Below, piece after piece: positions 34,739-43,710 of a DNA stretch of 64,000 bases. The stretch covers positions 2,466,001-2,530,000 of the forward strand of contig NZ_LR743507.1 of the NCBI RefSeq assembly GCF_902712855.1. The letters are read 5' to 3'. This DNA comes from Variovorax paradoxus (GTDB lineage: Bacteria; Pseudomonadota; Gammaproteobacteria; Burkholderiales; Burkholderiaceae_C). Made by a program: the position numbers and the translations under genes. Positions within the stretch are counted from its first letter, which is position 1. Each line of letters starts with the position of its first letter. Below the pieces are notes generated by a model, which ran no database searches, was not told the DNA's origin, and was given only the letters and a program-made list of their open reading frames with translations.

Positions 34739-36475
34739 ATGCAACACATCCACTGGACTCCAAAGCTGCGCGCCGCCGTGGCGGCGGTGCTCGCGCTGGC
34801 TGCCGCCGGCGCGTCGAATGCCGCGTCGCAGGCGCCGGTCGCGGCCGAGCACGGCATGGTCGTGAGCGCGCAGCACTTGGCCAGCAAAGTCGGCGTCGAC
34901 GTACTCAAGCGCGGCGGCAATGCCGTCGACGCGGCGGTGGCCGTGGGCTATGCGCTGGCGGTGGTGTATCCCGCCGCGGGCAACCTCGGCGGCGGCGGCT
35001 TCATGACCGTGCAGCTGGCCGATGGCCGCAAGACCTTCCTCGATTTCCGCGAGAAGGCGCCGCTGGCCGCGACGGCCAACATGTACCTCGACAAGGACGG
35101 CAACGTCATCAAGGGCCTGAGCACCAATGGCCACCTTGCGGTGGGCGTGCCGGGCTCTGTCTCGGGCATGGAATACGCACGCGAGAAGTACGGCACCATG
35201 AAGCGCGCCGACCTGATCGCCCCCTCCATCCAACTGGCCGAAAAGGGCTTCGCGCTGGAACAGGGCGACATCGACATGCTCTGGACGTCCACCGCCGATT
35301 TCCAGAAGGATCCGGTCTCCGGTGCCATCTTCCTGAACAAGGGCCAGCCCTTCCAGGTCGGCCAGAAGCTGGTGCAGAAGGACCTCGGCAAGACGCTGCG
35401 CGCCATCAGCCAGAACGGCACCGACGGCTTCTACAAGGGCTGGGTGGGCCAGGCCATCGTGGCTTCGAGCCAGGCGGGCAAGGGCATCATCACCCAGGCC
35501 GACCTCGACCAGTACAAGACGCGCGAACTCGCGCCGGTGGAATGCGACTACCGCGGCTACCGCGTGGTGTCGGCGCCGCCGCCCAGCTCGGGCGGCGTGA
35601 TCATCTGCGAGATGCTCAACATCCTCGAGGGCTACCCGCTGAAGGAGCTGGGTTTCCGTTCGGCCCAGTCGGTGCACTACCAGATCGAGGCCATGCGCCA
35701 TGCCTACGTCGACCGCAACAGCTACCTGGGCGATCCAGACTTCGTGAAGAACCCGCTCGAGCGCCTGCTCGACAAGGGCTACGCCGAGAAGATCCGCGCG
35801 AGCATCGACCCGAAGAAGGCCGGTGTTTCCAAGGACATCAAGCCCGGCGTGGCGCCGCATGAAGGCAGCAACACCACCCACTACTCGATCACCGACCAAT
35901 GGGGCAATGCCGTCTCGGTGACCTACACGCTGAACGACTGGTTCGGCGCCAAGGTCACGGCCGCCAAGACCGGCGTGCTGCTGAACAACGAGATGGACGA
36001 CTTCACGTCGAAGGTCGGCGTGCCCAACCTCTACGGCTTGGTGCAGGGCGAGGCCAACAAGATCGAGCCGGGCAAGCGTCCGCTGAGCTCGATGAGCCCG
36101 ACCATCGTCTCCAAGGACGGCAAGCCGGTGTTCGTGGTCGGCACGCCGGGCGGCAGCCGCATCATCACGGCGGTGCTGCACACCATCCTGAACGTGGTCG
36201 ACTACGACATGAACGTGCAGGAAGCCGTCGATGCGCCGCGCTTCCACCAGCAGTGGCTGCCCGACGTCACCAACGTCGAGACCTTCGCGATCAGCCCCGA
36301 CACGCGCAAGATCCTGACCGACATGGGCCACAACCTGGGCGTGCCGCAACCGGCCAACCACCTGGCGGCCATCATCGTCGGGGCGCCCACGCTGGGCGGC
36401 AAGCCGGTGGGCAGCAACCGCTTCTACGGCGCCAACGACCCGCGCCGCAACACCGGTTTGGCCGCAGGGTACTGA
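34739..36475 (+). CDS. ggt: Gamma-glutamyltransferase
   Basis: 578 residues with a signal peptide (about 1-28). GGNAVDAAVAVGYALAVVYP and GNLGGGGFM are typical. The autoprocessing nucleophile is Thr379 in GSNTTHYSITD, which splits the precursor into large and small subunits. GTPGGSRI near residue 472 forms part of the glutamate site. It transfers or hydrolyses the gamma-glutamyl group of glutathione in the periplasm. AGAGGAG precedes the ATG. A terminator follows. Confidence 0.95.
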   Translation: MQHIHWTPKLRAAVAAVLALAAAGASNAASQAPVAAEHGMVVSAQHLASKVGVDVLKRGGNAVDAAVAVGYALAVVYPAAGNLGGGGFMTVQLADGRKTFLDFREKAPLAATANMYLDKDGNVIKGLSTNGHLAVGVPGSVSGMEYAREKYGTMKRADLIAPSIQLAEKGFALEQGDIDMLWTSTADFQKDPVSGAIFLNKGQPFQVGQKLVQKDLGKTLRAISQNGTDGFYKGWVGQAIVASSQAGKGIITQADLDQYKTRELAPVECDYRGYRVVSAPPPSSGGVIICEMLNILEGYPLKELGFRSAQSVHYQIEAMRHAYVDRNSYLGDPDFVKNPLERLLDKGYAEKIRASIDPKKAGVSKDIKPGVAPHEGSNTTHYSITDQWGNAVSVTYTLNDWFGAKVTAAKTGVLLNNEMDDFTSKVGVPNLYGLVQGEANKIEPGKRPLSSMSPTIVSKDGKPVFVVGTPGGSRIITAVLHTILNVVDYDMNVQEAVDAPRFHQQWLPDVTNVETFAISPDTRKILTDMGHNLGVPQPANHLAAIIVGAPTLGGKPVGSNRFYGANDPRRNTGLAAGY

Positions 36476-36491
36476 TCCAGCAAACTCAGGG

Positions 36492-36524
36492 GCGGTCGTG
36501 CCATGCCGGCGCGGCCGCTTTTTT
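36492..36524 (+). terminator. Rho-independent terminator after ggt
   Basis: GCGGTCGTGCC pairs with GGCGCGGCCGC (11 bp including two G-U pairs) around ATGCC, followed by six T residues. The following pseudouridine synthase ATG is 8 bases beyond the T-run. Confidence 0.8.
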
Positions 36525-36531
36525 CATTTCC

Positions 36532-37281
36532 ATGCATCTGCAAGACATCCTCTACACCCAGGGCTTCGGCACGCGCCGCGTGTGCGCGGGCCTGGTCCAG
36601 CAAGGCCACGTGGCCATCGACGGCAAGGCCGTGACCGACCCCTTCGCCGACCTTGATGCCGAGGGCCTGCTTTTCACCGTCCAGGGCACCCCGTGGGCCT
36701 ACCACGAGAAGGCCTACCTGATGCTGCACAAGCCGGCAGGTACCGAGTGCTCGCAGAAGCCCTCGACCTATCCGAGCATCTATACGCTGCTGCCGTCGCC
36801 GCTGCGCCTGCGGCCCAACAAGGGCGCGGTGCAGGGCGTGCAGGCCATCGGCCGGCTCGACCAGGACACCACCGGCCTTCTGTTGCTGACCGACGACGGC
36901 CAGTTCATCCACAAGATGGGCTCGCCCAAGCACCACGTGCCCAAGGTCTACGAGGTGACGGCCAAGCATCCGGTGGACGAGGCCCAGATCGCGAAGCTGC
37001 TGGGCGGCGTGGTGCTCGACGACGACCCGAAGCCCGTGCGCGCCGCCGCCTGCGAATCGGACAGTCCGCTGCACCTGCGCCTGACGTTGACCGAAGGCAA
37101 GTACCACCAGGTCAAGCGCATGCTGGCCGCGGTCGGCAACCGGGTCGAAGGGCTGCACCGCTCGCGCATGGGCGATCTGGCGCTGCCGGCCGACCTGGCG
37201 CCGGGCCAATGGCGCTGGCTGACCGCCGACGAGGTGGCTGGCCTGCGTGCGCCGGCCAAAGCCGCCAAGACACCGAAATAA
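36532..37281 (+). CDS. RsuA-family rRNA pseudouridine synthase
   Basis: 249 residues. An N-terminal S4-like RNA-binding part (about 1-50) is followed by the synthase domain with the catalytic motif AIGRLDQDTTGLLLL (Asp110) and the closing KYHQVKRMLAAVGNRV. RsuA-type enzymes modify U516 of 16S rRNA; RluE/RluF-type relatives act on 23S rRNA, and these are not fully separable here. The start is ATG 36532; in-frame open sequence upstream lies inside ggt. The ATG falls within or next to the ggt terminator, so a close promoter or read-through is needed. Confidence 0.9.
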   Translation: MHLQDILYTQGFGTRRVCAGLVQQGHVAIDGKAVTDPFADLDAEGLLFTVQGTPWAYHEKAYLMLHKPAGTECSQKPSTYPSIYTLLPSPLRLRPNKGAVQGVQAIGRLDQDTTGLLLLTDDGQFIHKMGSPKHHVPKVYEVTAKHPVDEAQIAKLLGGVVLDDDPKPVRAAACESDSPLHLRLTLTEGKYHQVKRMLAAVGNRVEGLHRSRMGDLALPADLAPGQWRWLTADEVAGLRAPAKAAKTPK

Positions 37282-37363
37282 GCACAAGAAAGCGCCCCCG
37301 GACGGTCAGCCAGTCTTAAGGCTCGGCCGTTAATCTCGCCAAGCTCTCTCCCGGAACCTCCCC

Positions 37364-38374
37364 TTGCGACTTTCTGCCCGACCGAACGGCCGCCTCTCGG
37401 CCTTCCTGCTTGCCTGCCTTGCGGCCTTTTCGGTACATATGACGCCCGCCGCCGCTGCGGCCGAGCCTCCTCCGATCTTCGTGCTCAACTCGCTGGACGC
37501 CAGCGTGAGCGTGATCAATCCGGTCGACTGGACCGAGAAGCAGCGCATCGCGACCGGCAAGGAGCCGCACCACATCTACATGACGCCCGACGAGAAGTCG
37601 GTCATCGTGGCCAATTCGGCGGGCGACTCGCTGACCTTCCTCAATCCGAAGACGGCCGAAGTGCAGCGGGTGGTGTACGGCATCACCGATCCGTACCAAC
37701 TGCAGTTCTCCCGCGACATGAAGTGGTTCGTCACCGCGGGCAACCGCCTGAACCACGTTGACGTGTACCGCTGGGACGGCAAGGATTTCAAGCTGGCCAA
37801 GCGCATCGCCACCGGCAAGACGCCCAGCCACATCTGGATCGACAACACCAGCACCATCGCCTACGTGACCATGCAGGACAGCGACGAGATGATCGCCGTC
37901 GACCTGCCCACGCAGGCCATCAAGTGGCGCACCGTCACCGGCCCGATGCCGGCCGACATCTTCGGCGTGCACAACGACAAGACGCTGCTGGTCGGCCTAA
38001 CCGGCAGCGACGGCGTGCAGGTGTTCGACGTGGCCGGCGCCGAGCCCAAGCTGGTCGGCAAGATCCCCACCGGCAAGGGCGCCCATGCCTTCCGTTCGGC
38101 CGGCGACGGCAAGACCGTGTTCGTGAGCAACCGCGTGGCGAACACCATCAGCCGCATCGACCTGACCACGCTGAAGGTGATCGCCACCTATTCCGTGCCC
38201 GGCGGCCCCGACTGCATGGATGTCTCGGCCGACGGAAAGACGCTGTACGTGACCTCGCGCTGGGCCAAGAAGCTCACGGTGGTGGACCTCGTCGCCCAGA
38301 AGGTCGTGCGCCAGGTCAACGTCGGCCGTTCGCCGCACGGCGTCTGGACCCTGGACCATGGCAAGCGCACGTAG
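37364..38374 (+). CDS. Exported YncE-type beta-propeller protein
   Basis: 336 residues starting at TTG, with a signal peptide (about 1-34, ending AAAAA). The mature part has repeated YVTN/NHL-like blades: FVLNSLDASVSVINP, VFVSNRVANTISRIDL and LYVTSRWAKKLTVVDL. Such propellers bind partners or ligands in the periplasm. An ATG at 37439 would remove most of the signal peptide, so TTG is preferred, although its ribosome site is weak. It overlaps the deacetylase gene by 17 bases, suggesting linked function. Confidence 0.82.
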   Translation: MRLSARPNGRLSAFLLACLAAFSVHMTPAAAAAEPPPIFVLNSLDASVSVINPVDWTEKQRIATGKEPHHIYMTPDEKSVIVANSAGDSLTFLNPKTAEVQRVVYGITDPYQLQFSRDMKWFVTAGNRLNHVDVYRWDGKDFKLAKRIATGKTPSHIWIDNTSTIAYVTMQDSDEMIAVDLPTQAIKWRTVTGPMPADIFGVHNDKTLLVGLTGSDGVQVFDVAGAEPKLVGKIPTGKGAHAFRSAGDGKTVFVSNRVANTISRIDLTTLKVIATYSVPGGPDCMDVSADGKTLYVTSRWAKKLTVVDLVAQKVVRQVNVGRSPHGVWTLDHGKRT

Positions 38375-39170
38375 AAGCGCCGGCGTGGCGCTCGCGCTGC
38401 TGCTGGCCGGCAGCGTCATGCCCGGCGCCTGGGCGGCGCAGGGCACGGCCAGCTGCGAGAAGCCGGTCTACCTGACCTTCGACACAGGCCACATGGGCAT
38501 TGCCCCGCTGGTGGCCGACGTGCTCAAGCGCCAGAACGTGAGAGTCACTTTCTTCGCCGCCGCCGAGCGCACCCAGACCGATGGCGACAGCCTCGACGAC
38601 CACTGGGCGCCATGGTGGAAGGCGAGGGCGGCCGAGGGCAACGAGTTCGGCTCGCACACCTACGACCACGCTTACTGGCGCGCCGACGTGAAGGGCGCGC
38701 CGTCGAGCTTCCGCATCAAGCCGTCGGCCGGTCCGCAGAACGGCAAGGAATCGACCTGGAGCGCGGCCGAGTATTGCGCGAACATCCGCAAGTCGTCCGA
38801 CCGGCTGGCTGCCATCACCGGCAAGAAGCCGCTGCCGCTGTACCGTGCGCCGGGCGGCAAGACCTCGCCCGCGCTGCTGGCCGCGGCCGAGGGCTGCGGC
38901 TACAAGTACGTCGGCTGGGCGCCCGCGGGCTTCCTGGGCGACGAATTGCCGAGCGAGAAGTTCAGCAATGCGAAGCTGCTCACGCAGGCGCTCGACACCA
39001 TCCGCCCCGGCGACATCCTGCTGGCGCACCTGGGCATCTGGTCGCGCAAGGATCCCTGGGCGCCGGCCAACCTCGAGCCGCTGATCGTCGGCCTCAAGGC
39101 CAAGGGCTTCTGCTTCGAGACCCTGCGCCAGCACCCCGATTTCCGCGCCTGGATCGCATCCCATCCCTGA
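38358..39170 (+). CDS. Exported polysaccharide deacetylase-like (NodB-domain) protein
   Basis: 270 residues with a signal peptide (about 1-27, ending AWA). The NodB fold is recognised by YLTFDTG (about residue 39), the metal-binding SHTYDH (about 98) and LYRAPGG (about 155). The usual TFDDG motif reads TFDTG, so the second Asp (metal ligand) is Thr. It may still act with altered metal binding, or be a non-catalytic relative. It overlaps the beta-propeller gene and lies 10 bases before the hydroxylase-family gene. Confidence 0.83.
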   Translation: MASARRSAGVALALLLAGSVMPGAWAAQGTASCEKPVYLTFDTGHMGIAPLVADVLKRQNVRVTFFAAAERTQTDGDSLDDHWAPWWKARAAEGNEFGSHTYDHAYWRADVKGAPSSFRIKPSAGPQNGKESTWSAAEYCANIRKSSDRLAAITGKKPLPLYRAPGGKTSPALLAAAEGCGYKYVGWAPAGFLGDELPSEKFSNAKLLTQALDTIRPGDILLAHLGIWSRKDPWAPANLEPLIVGLKAKGFCFETLRQHPDFRAWIASHP

Positions 39171-39180
39171 GGTCCGTGCC

Positions 39181-40155
39181 GTGATCGAGTGGTTGACCGA
39201 CATGTTCTCCGCGCTGCAGGGCTGGTTCTTCGAAGCCGTCGTGCAGCCGCTGGTCTTCGCCGTCGGCCTCGGCGGATGGACCGAAGACGCCTTCGACGCC
39301 ACCGGCTGGCTGCTGGTCGGCGTCATCCAGGTCGTTGTGCTGGTCGCGCTGATCGGCCCGCTGCAGCGCTGGCGCTCGGTGGAGCCCGTGACCGACCGCC
39401 ATGCGATCCGCATCGACGTGCTCTACACGCTGATCCATCGGCTTGGCCTGTTCCGCCTGGCGATCTTCTTCACGCTGCAGCCCTTCTTCGACGACGCCAT
39501 GGGCAGCCTGCGCACGGCGGGGTGGGGCACTTTCCACCTCGACGAGGTGTGGCCCGGCGTGACCGACGTGCCGGTGGTCGCCTTTGCCATCTATCTCGTG
39601 GTGCTCGACTTCGTCGGCTACTGGATCCACCGCGGTCAGCACCAGTTCAACTGGTGGTGGGGCCTGCATTCGCTGCACCACTCGCAGCGGCAGATGACCA
39701 TGTGGAGCGACGACCGCAATCACCTGCTCGACGACATCGTGCACGACACGCTCATCGTCATCGTGGCGCAGCTGATCGGCGTGGCGCCGGGCCAGTTCAT
39801 CGCCTTCGTCGCGTTCACCCAGCTCAGCGAGAGTCTGCAGCATGCCAACCTGCGGCTGAGCTTCGGCGCGATCGGCGAGCGGCTGTGGATCAGCCCGCGC
39901 TTCCACCGGCTGCACCACAGCATCGGCCTGGGCCACGAGTCGCACGGCAGGAGCACGCTCGGCGGCCACAACTTCGGCGTGCTGCTGCCGTGGTGGGACA
40001 TGATGTTCGGCACCGCCAACTTCGAGAACCGCTACGACCCCACGGGCATCCGCGACCAGGTCGAACCCGGCGCCGACGGGCGCGTGCGCGAGTACGGACG
40101 CGGCTTCTGGGCGCAGCAGTGGCTCGGCCTGAAGCGAATGGTCGGGCGCGGCTGA
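39181..40155 (+). CDS. Sterol desaturase / fatty acid hydroxylase-family membrane protein
   Basis: 324 residues, GTG start. Several membrane helices (about 20-38, 48-64, 85-105, 135-155, 195-215) surround the di-iron histidine boxes HRGQH (about residue 151), HSLHHS (about 163) and HRLHHS (about 243). The family oxidises lipids or carotenoids in the inner membrane. It lies directly after the deacetylase gene. The substrate is unknown. Confidence 0.88.
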   Translation: MIEWLTDMFSALQGWFFEAVVQPLVFAVGLGGWTEDAFDATGWLLVGVIQVVVLVALIGPLQRWRSVEPVTDRHAIRIDVLYTLIHRLGLFRLAIFFTLQPFFDDAMGSLRTAGWGTFHLDEVWPGVTDVPVVAFAIYLVVLDFVGYWIHRGQHQFNWWWGLHSLHHSQRQMTMWSDDRNHLLDDIVHDTLIVIVAQLIGVAPGQFIAFVAFTQLSESLQHANLRLSFGAIGERLWISPRFHRLHHSIGLGHESHGRSTLGGHNFGVLLPWWDMMFGTANFENRYDPTGIRDQVEPGADGRVREYGRGFWAQQWLGLKRMVGRG

Positions 40156-40205
40156 GGGGCTCCGTCCCTTGAAGGCCTCGCCCGAGGCGTTATCCTCCCT
40201 GCCTC

Positions 40206-41093
40206 ATGCGCCTGCTCCTCGACTCCTTCTGGCGCGCGGTCGCCTATTGCATGCTGCCGCGCGTGATCGTGCTGTCGCTGCTGCCGCTGGGCCTGATGGT
40301 GGTGCTGGCCGCGGGGCTCGGCTACTTCTTCTGGGATGCGGCGGTGGCCTGGACGCACGGCGCGCTCGACGCGTGGCCGCTGTTGTCGAGTTTCTGGGCC
40401 TGGATCGGCCGGCTGTTCTCGGGCGACGTCACCGGCATGCTCGCGCCGCTGGTCGTGGTGCTGGCAGCCACGCCGCTGATCGTGGTGATCTGCCTGCTCA
40501 TCGTGGCCGGCTTCATGGCGCCGGCGCTCACCAGGCTGGTGGCCGAGCGGCGCTTTCCATCGCTCGAGCAGAAGAAGGGCGCTTCCTTCTTCGGCAGCGT
40601 GGCTCGTTCCCTCGGCGCCACCGTGCTGGCGCTGATCGCGCTGGTGGTGTCGATGCCGTTGTGGCTCATCCCGCCGCTGGTGCTGATTCTTCCGCCGCTC
40701 ATCTGGGGCTGGCTGACCTACCGGGTGATGAGTTTCGACGCGCTGGCCGAGCATGCCAGCCCCGAGGAGCGCGCTGCGCTGATGCGCGCGCACCGCGTGC
40801 CGCTCCTGTGCGTCGGCGTGCTGTGCGGTTATCTGGGCGCCGCGCCGAGCATCGTCTGGGCTTCCGGGCTCCTGTTCGCGGCCGCCTTCTTCGTGCTGGT
40901 GCCGCTCGCCATCTGGATCTACACGCTGGTGTTCGCGTTCTCGGCGCTCTGGTTCGCCCACTACTGCCTCGATGCCCTGGCGCAGCTGCGCACCCAGCGC
41001 GCCGCGGCCGCGGCGTCGTCCGTGAATGCAACGCCGGCCCTCGAGGTCGCCGAGGCCAACCGCGCCGCTCTTTCTCAATGGGGTTCACCATGA
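40206..41093 (+). CDS. EI24-domain membrane protein
   Basis: 295 residues with about six hydrophobic helices and the EI24/CysZ-type pattern (AGFMAPALTRLVAERRFP near residue 101; MSFDALAEHAS near 177). E. coli CysZ of this family imports sulfate, but this branch (EI24 domain) has no proven role. An Ala-rich tail follows the last helix. The stop overlaps the next ATG as ATGA. Confidence 0.85.
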   Translation: MRLLLDSFWRAVAYCMLPRVIVLSLLPLGLMVVLAAGLGYFFWDAAVAWTHGALDAWPLLSSFWAWIGRLFSGDVTGMLAPLVVVLAATPLIVVICLLIVAGFMAPALTRLVAERRFPSLEQKKGASFFGSVARSLGATVLALIALVVSMPLWLIPPLVLILPPLIWGWLTYRVMSFDALAEHASPEERAALMRAHRVPLLCVGVLCGYLGAAPSIVWASGLLFAAAFFVLVPLAIWIYTLVFAFSALWFAHYCLDALAQLRTQRAAAAASSVNATPALEVAEANRAALSQWGSP

Positions 41094-41890
41094 CACGCGC
41101 ATTCGGTCTCATCGTCGTCGGCGACGAGATCCTTTCCGGCAAGCGGGCCGACAAGCACATGGCCAAGGTCATCGAGCTGCTCGCCGCGCGCGGCCTGCAG
41201 CTCAGCTGGGCCGAGTACGTCGGCGATGAGCCGGACCGCATCACCGCCGCACTCGCCCGCGCTTTCGCCTCGGGCGACGTCGTGTTCTCGACCGGCGGCA
41301 TCGGCGCCACGCCCGACGACCACACGCGCCAGTGCGCCGCCAGGGCGCTGGGCGTGCCGCTCGAGCTGCATCCCGAGGCCGAATTGCTGATCCGCGAACG
41401 CATGCAGGACACCGCGCGCGAGCAGGGCGTGCCCTACGAGCCCGACCGCGCCGACAACATCCACCGGCTGAACATGGGCGTGTTCCCGCAGGGCGCCACG
41501 CTCATTTACAACCCGTACAACAAGATCCCCGGCTTCAGCGTCGGCGACGTGCATTTCGTGCCCGGTTTCCCGGTCATGGCCTGGCCCATGGTCGAGTCGG
41601 TGCTCGACGGCCGCTACAAGGACCTGTTCACCCGCAACGGCGTCGCCGAGAAATCCGTGATCGTTTTCGGTGCCATGGAAGCAACGCTGACCCCCCTGAT
41701 GCAGGCCATCGAAAACCGGCACGCCGGCATCAAGGTGTTCAGCCTGCCGAGCGTCGATCACCCCCAGTACGGCCGGCATATCGAGCTGGGCGTCAAGGGC
41801 GACCCCGGTCTGCTCGATGCGGCCTATGCGCAGTTGATCGAGGGCCTGCACGGTTTCGATGCGAAGCTTGGCCCCGAATTGGTGCGTTGA
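41090..41890 (+). CDS. Competence/damage-inducible CinA-like (molybdopterin-binding fold) protein
   Basis: 266 residues. The N-terminal MoCF-binding fold has GLIVVGDEILSGKRADKH (about 5-22) and FSTGGIGATPDDHTR (about 65-79). There is no CinA C-terminal amidase domain, so it is the short YfaY/CinA-N form. The start at 41090 overlaps the EI24 gene (ATGA); an ATG four codons earlier is possible. The glnA regulatory region begins at its stop codon. Confidence 0.88.
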   Translation: MTRAFGLIVVGDEILSGKRADKHMAKVIELLAARGLQLSWAEYVGDEPDRITAALARAFASGDVVFSTGGIGATPDDHTRQCAARALGVPLELHPEAELLIRERMQDTAREQGVPYEPDRADNIHRLNMGVFPQGATLIYNPYNKIPGFSVGDVHFVPGFPVMAWPMVESVLDGRYKDLFTRNGVAEKSVIVFGAMEATLTPLMQAIENRHAGIKVFSLPSVDHPQYGRHIELGVKGDPGLLDAAYAQLIEGLHGFDAKLGPELVR

Positions 41891-41897
41891 TTTTCAA

Positions 41898-41914
41898 TGC
41901 ACCAAATAAGTGAA
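41898..41914 (+). promoter_or_regulatory. Probable NtrC-binding site upstream of glnA
   Basis: TGCACC-AAATA-AGTGAA fits the NtrC consensus TGCACC-N5-GGTGCA at 10 of 12 positions. It lies about 60 bases upstream of the sigma-54 element. A further GGTGC at 41881-41885 (TTGGTGC) is inverted to GCACCAA (41899-41905), so a second half-site is also present. Confidence 0.55.
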
Positions 41915-41973
41915 TTTCCGCCTTCATTTGGGGTCTGCAGCGTTCACCAAAGCCTCATCCGCTGAGGCGACAA

Positions 41974-41989
41974 TGGCACAGAACCTGCA
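41974..41989 (+). promoter_or_regulatory. Sigma-54 promoter of glnA
   Basis: TGGCAC-AGAAC-CTGCA matches the -24/-12 consensus with GG and GC spaced by exactly 10 bases. It ends 48 bases before the glnA ATG. Together with the NtrC site it predicts induction under nitrogen limitation by the NtrBC pair encoded 2 kb downstream. Confidence 0.75.
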
Positions 41990-42037
41990 ATCCCTCTTGC
42001 CTGTATTCCTAACCACCATCCAACTCAGGAGAAACTG

Positions 42038-43453
42038 ATGGCAAAGACCGTCGCCGATGTACTCAAGCTCGTCAAGGAAAACGAGGTCAAGTTCGTCGAC
42101 TTCCGCTTCACCGACACCCGCGGCAAAGAGCAGCACGTGACCGTGCCGGTCTCGGCTTTCGATGAAGACAAATTCACCTCGGGCCACGCATTCGACGGCT
42201 CGTCCATCGCCGGCTGGAAGGGAATCGAAGCCTCGGACATGCAGCTCATGCCCGACCCGAACACCGCCAACATCGACCCGTTCTTCGAAGAAACGACGCT
42301 GATCCTGACCTGCGACGTGATCGACCCCGCCGACGGCAAGGCCTACGAGCGCGACCCGCGCTCGCTCGCCAAGCGCGCCGAAGCCTACATGAAGGCATCG
42401 GGCCTGGGCGACACCGCCTTCTTCGGTCCGGAACCCGAATTCTTCGTGTTCGACGGCGTTCGCTGGAAGAACGACATGTCGGGCTGCTTCGTGAAGATCG
42501 AGTCCGAAGAAGCCTCGTGGAACACCGACAAGGAATACGAGCACGGCAACACCGGCCACCGTCCCGCAGTCAAGGGCGGCTACTTCCCGGTTCCCCCGGT
42601 CGACAGCTTCCAGGACATGCGCTCCGAAATGTGTCTGGTGCTCGAATCGCTGGGCATCCCGGTCGAAGTGCATCACCATGAAGTGGCCAACGCCGGCCAG
42701 ATGGAACTCGGCACCAAGTTCAGCACGCTGGTCCAGCGCGCCGACTGGGTCCAGCTGCAGAAGTACGTGATCCACAACGTGGCGCACGCCTACGGCAAGA
42801 CCGCCACCTTCATGCCCAAGCCCATCGTCGGCGACAACGGCTCCGGCATGCACGTGCACCAGTCGGTCTGGAAGGACGGCAAGAACCTGTTCGCAGGCGA
42901 CGGCTATGCAGGCCTGAGCGATTTCGCGCTGCACTACATCGGCGGCATCATCAAGCACGCACGTGCCCTGAACGCCATCACGAACCCCGGCACCAACAGC
43001 TACAAGCGCCTGGTGCCCGGCTTCGAAGCCCCGGTGAAGCTGGCCTATTCGGCCAAGAACCGCTCGGCCTCGATCCGCATTCCGTTCGTGGCCAACCCGA
43101 AGGGCCGCCGCGTCGAAGCGCGCTTCCCCGATCCGCTGATGAACCCGTACCTGGGCTTCGCCGCGCTGCTGATGGCCGGCCTCGACGGCGTGGAGAACAA
43201 GATCCATCCGGGCGAAGCTGCCAGCAAGGACCTGTACCACCTGCCGCCGGAAGAAGACGCGCTGATCCCGACCGTCTGCCACAGCCTCGACCAGGCCCTG
43301 GAATACCTGGACAAGGACCGTGCGTTCCTGACCAAGGGCGGCGTGTTCACCGATGCCTACATCGATGCTTACATCGAACTGAAGATGCAGGAAGTCACGC
43401 GCTTCCGCATGGCGACGCACCCCGTCGAGTTCGACATGTACTACTCGCTGTAA
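42038..43453 (+). CDS. glnA: Type I glutamine synthetase
   Basis: 471 residues, the usual dodecameric GSI-beta length. Conserved blocks include FDGSSIAGWKGI (about 51), FGPEPEFFVFD (about 130), the ATP-binding KPIVGDNGSGMHVHQS (about 264) and the adenylylation loop DLYHLPPEE with Tyr400. It condenses ammonia and glutamate to glutamine, controlled by adenylylation and by the sigma-54/NtrC promoter. CAGGAGAAAC precedes the ATG. A palindromic repeat and a terminator follow. Confidence 0.97.
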   Translation: MAKTVADVLKLVKENEVKFVDFRFTDTRGKEQHVTVPVSAFDEDKFTSGHAFDGSSIAGWKGIEASDMQLMPDPNTANIDPFFEETTLILTCDVIDPADGKAYERDPRSLAKRAEAYMKASGLGDTAFFGPEPEFFVFDGVRWKNDMSGCFVKIESEEASWNTDKEYEHGNTGHRPAVKGGYFPVPPVDSFQDMRSEMCLVLESLGIPVEVHHHEVANAGQMELGTKFSTLVQRADWVQLQKYVIHNVAHAYGKTATFMPKPIVGDNGSGMHVHQSVWKDGKNLFAGDGYAGLSDFALHYIGGIIKHARALNAITNPGTNSYKRLVPGFEAPVKLAYSAKNRSASIRIPFVANPKGRRVEARFPDPLMNPYLGFAALLMAGLDGVENKIHPGEAASKDLYHLPPEEDALIPTVCHSLDQALEYLDKDRAFLTKGGVFTDAYIDAYIELKMQEVTRFRMATHPVEFDMYYSL

Positions 43454-43457
43454 TTTG

Positions 43458-43560
43458 GCTCGCCTCCAGGCTGTGCGCACTTCGTGTCGCTTCGCCTTCC
43501 TACCGGGGGCGATACCTGCGGCCCGGCAAAGCCGGTTCCGCGGTATCCCTGGAAGGGGGC
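43458..43560. repeat. Palindromic intergenic repeat, single unit
   Basis: The same element as at 9876-10062: CAGGCTGTGCGCACTTCGTG, TCGCTTCGCC, then GCCCGGCAAAGCCGG and GGTATCCC. Here it is a single unit directly after glnA. The internal CCGGCAAAGCCGG forms a short hairpin, and a longer one is possible (GATACCTGCGG with CCGCGGTATC). Confidence 0.75.
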
Positions 43561-43596
43561 TTGGCGCAGCGCGGTGTGTAGGCCCGATGGGTTAAG

Positions 43597-43621
43597 AAAA
43601 GGACGGCTTGCCGTCCTTTTT
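43597..43621 (+). terminator. Rho-independent terminator after glnA
   Basis: AAGGACGGC and GCCGTCCTT form a 9-bp stem with a TT loop, flanked by A-run and T-run, so it works for the plus strand and possibly both. It lies 144 bases after the glnA stop, beyond the repeat. Confidence 0.88.
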
Positions 43622-43710
43622 CATTGGGGTGGAACATCTGGTCACCATTGGCGTCGAATTGCATGAAAATGCGCCTTTGTCGCGCTGTCCACCGCCAATA
43701 ACCGATACAC

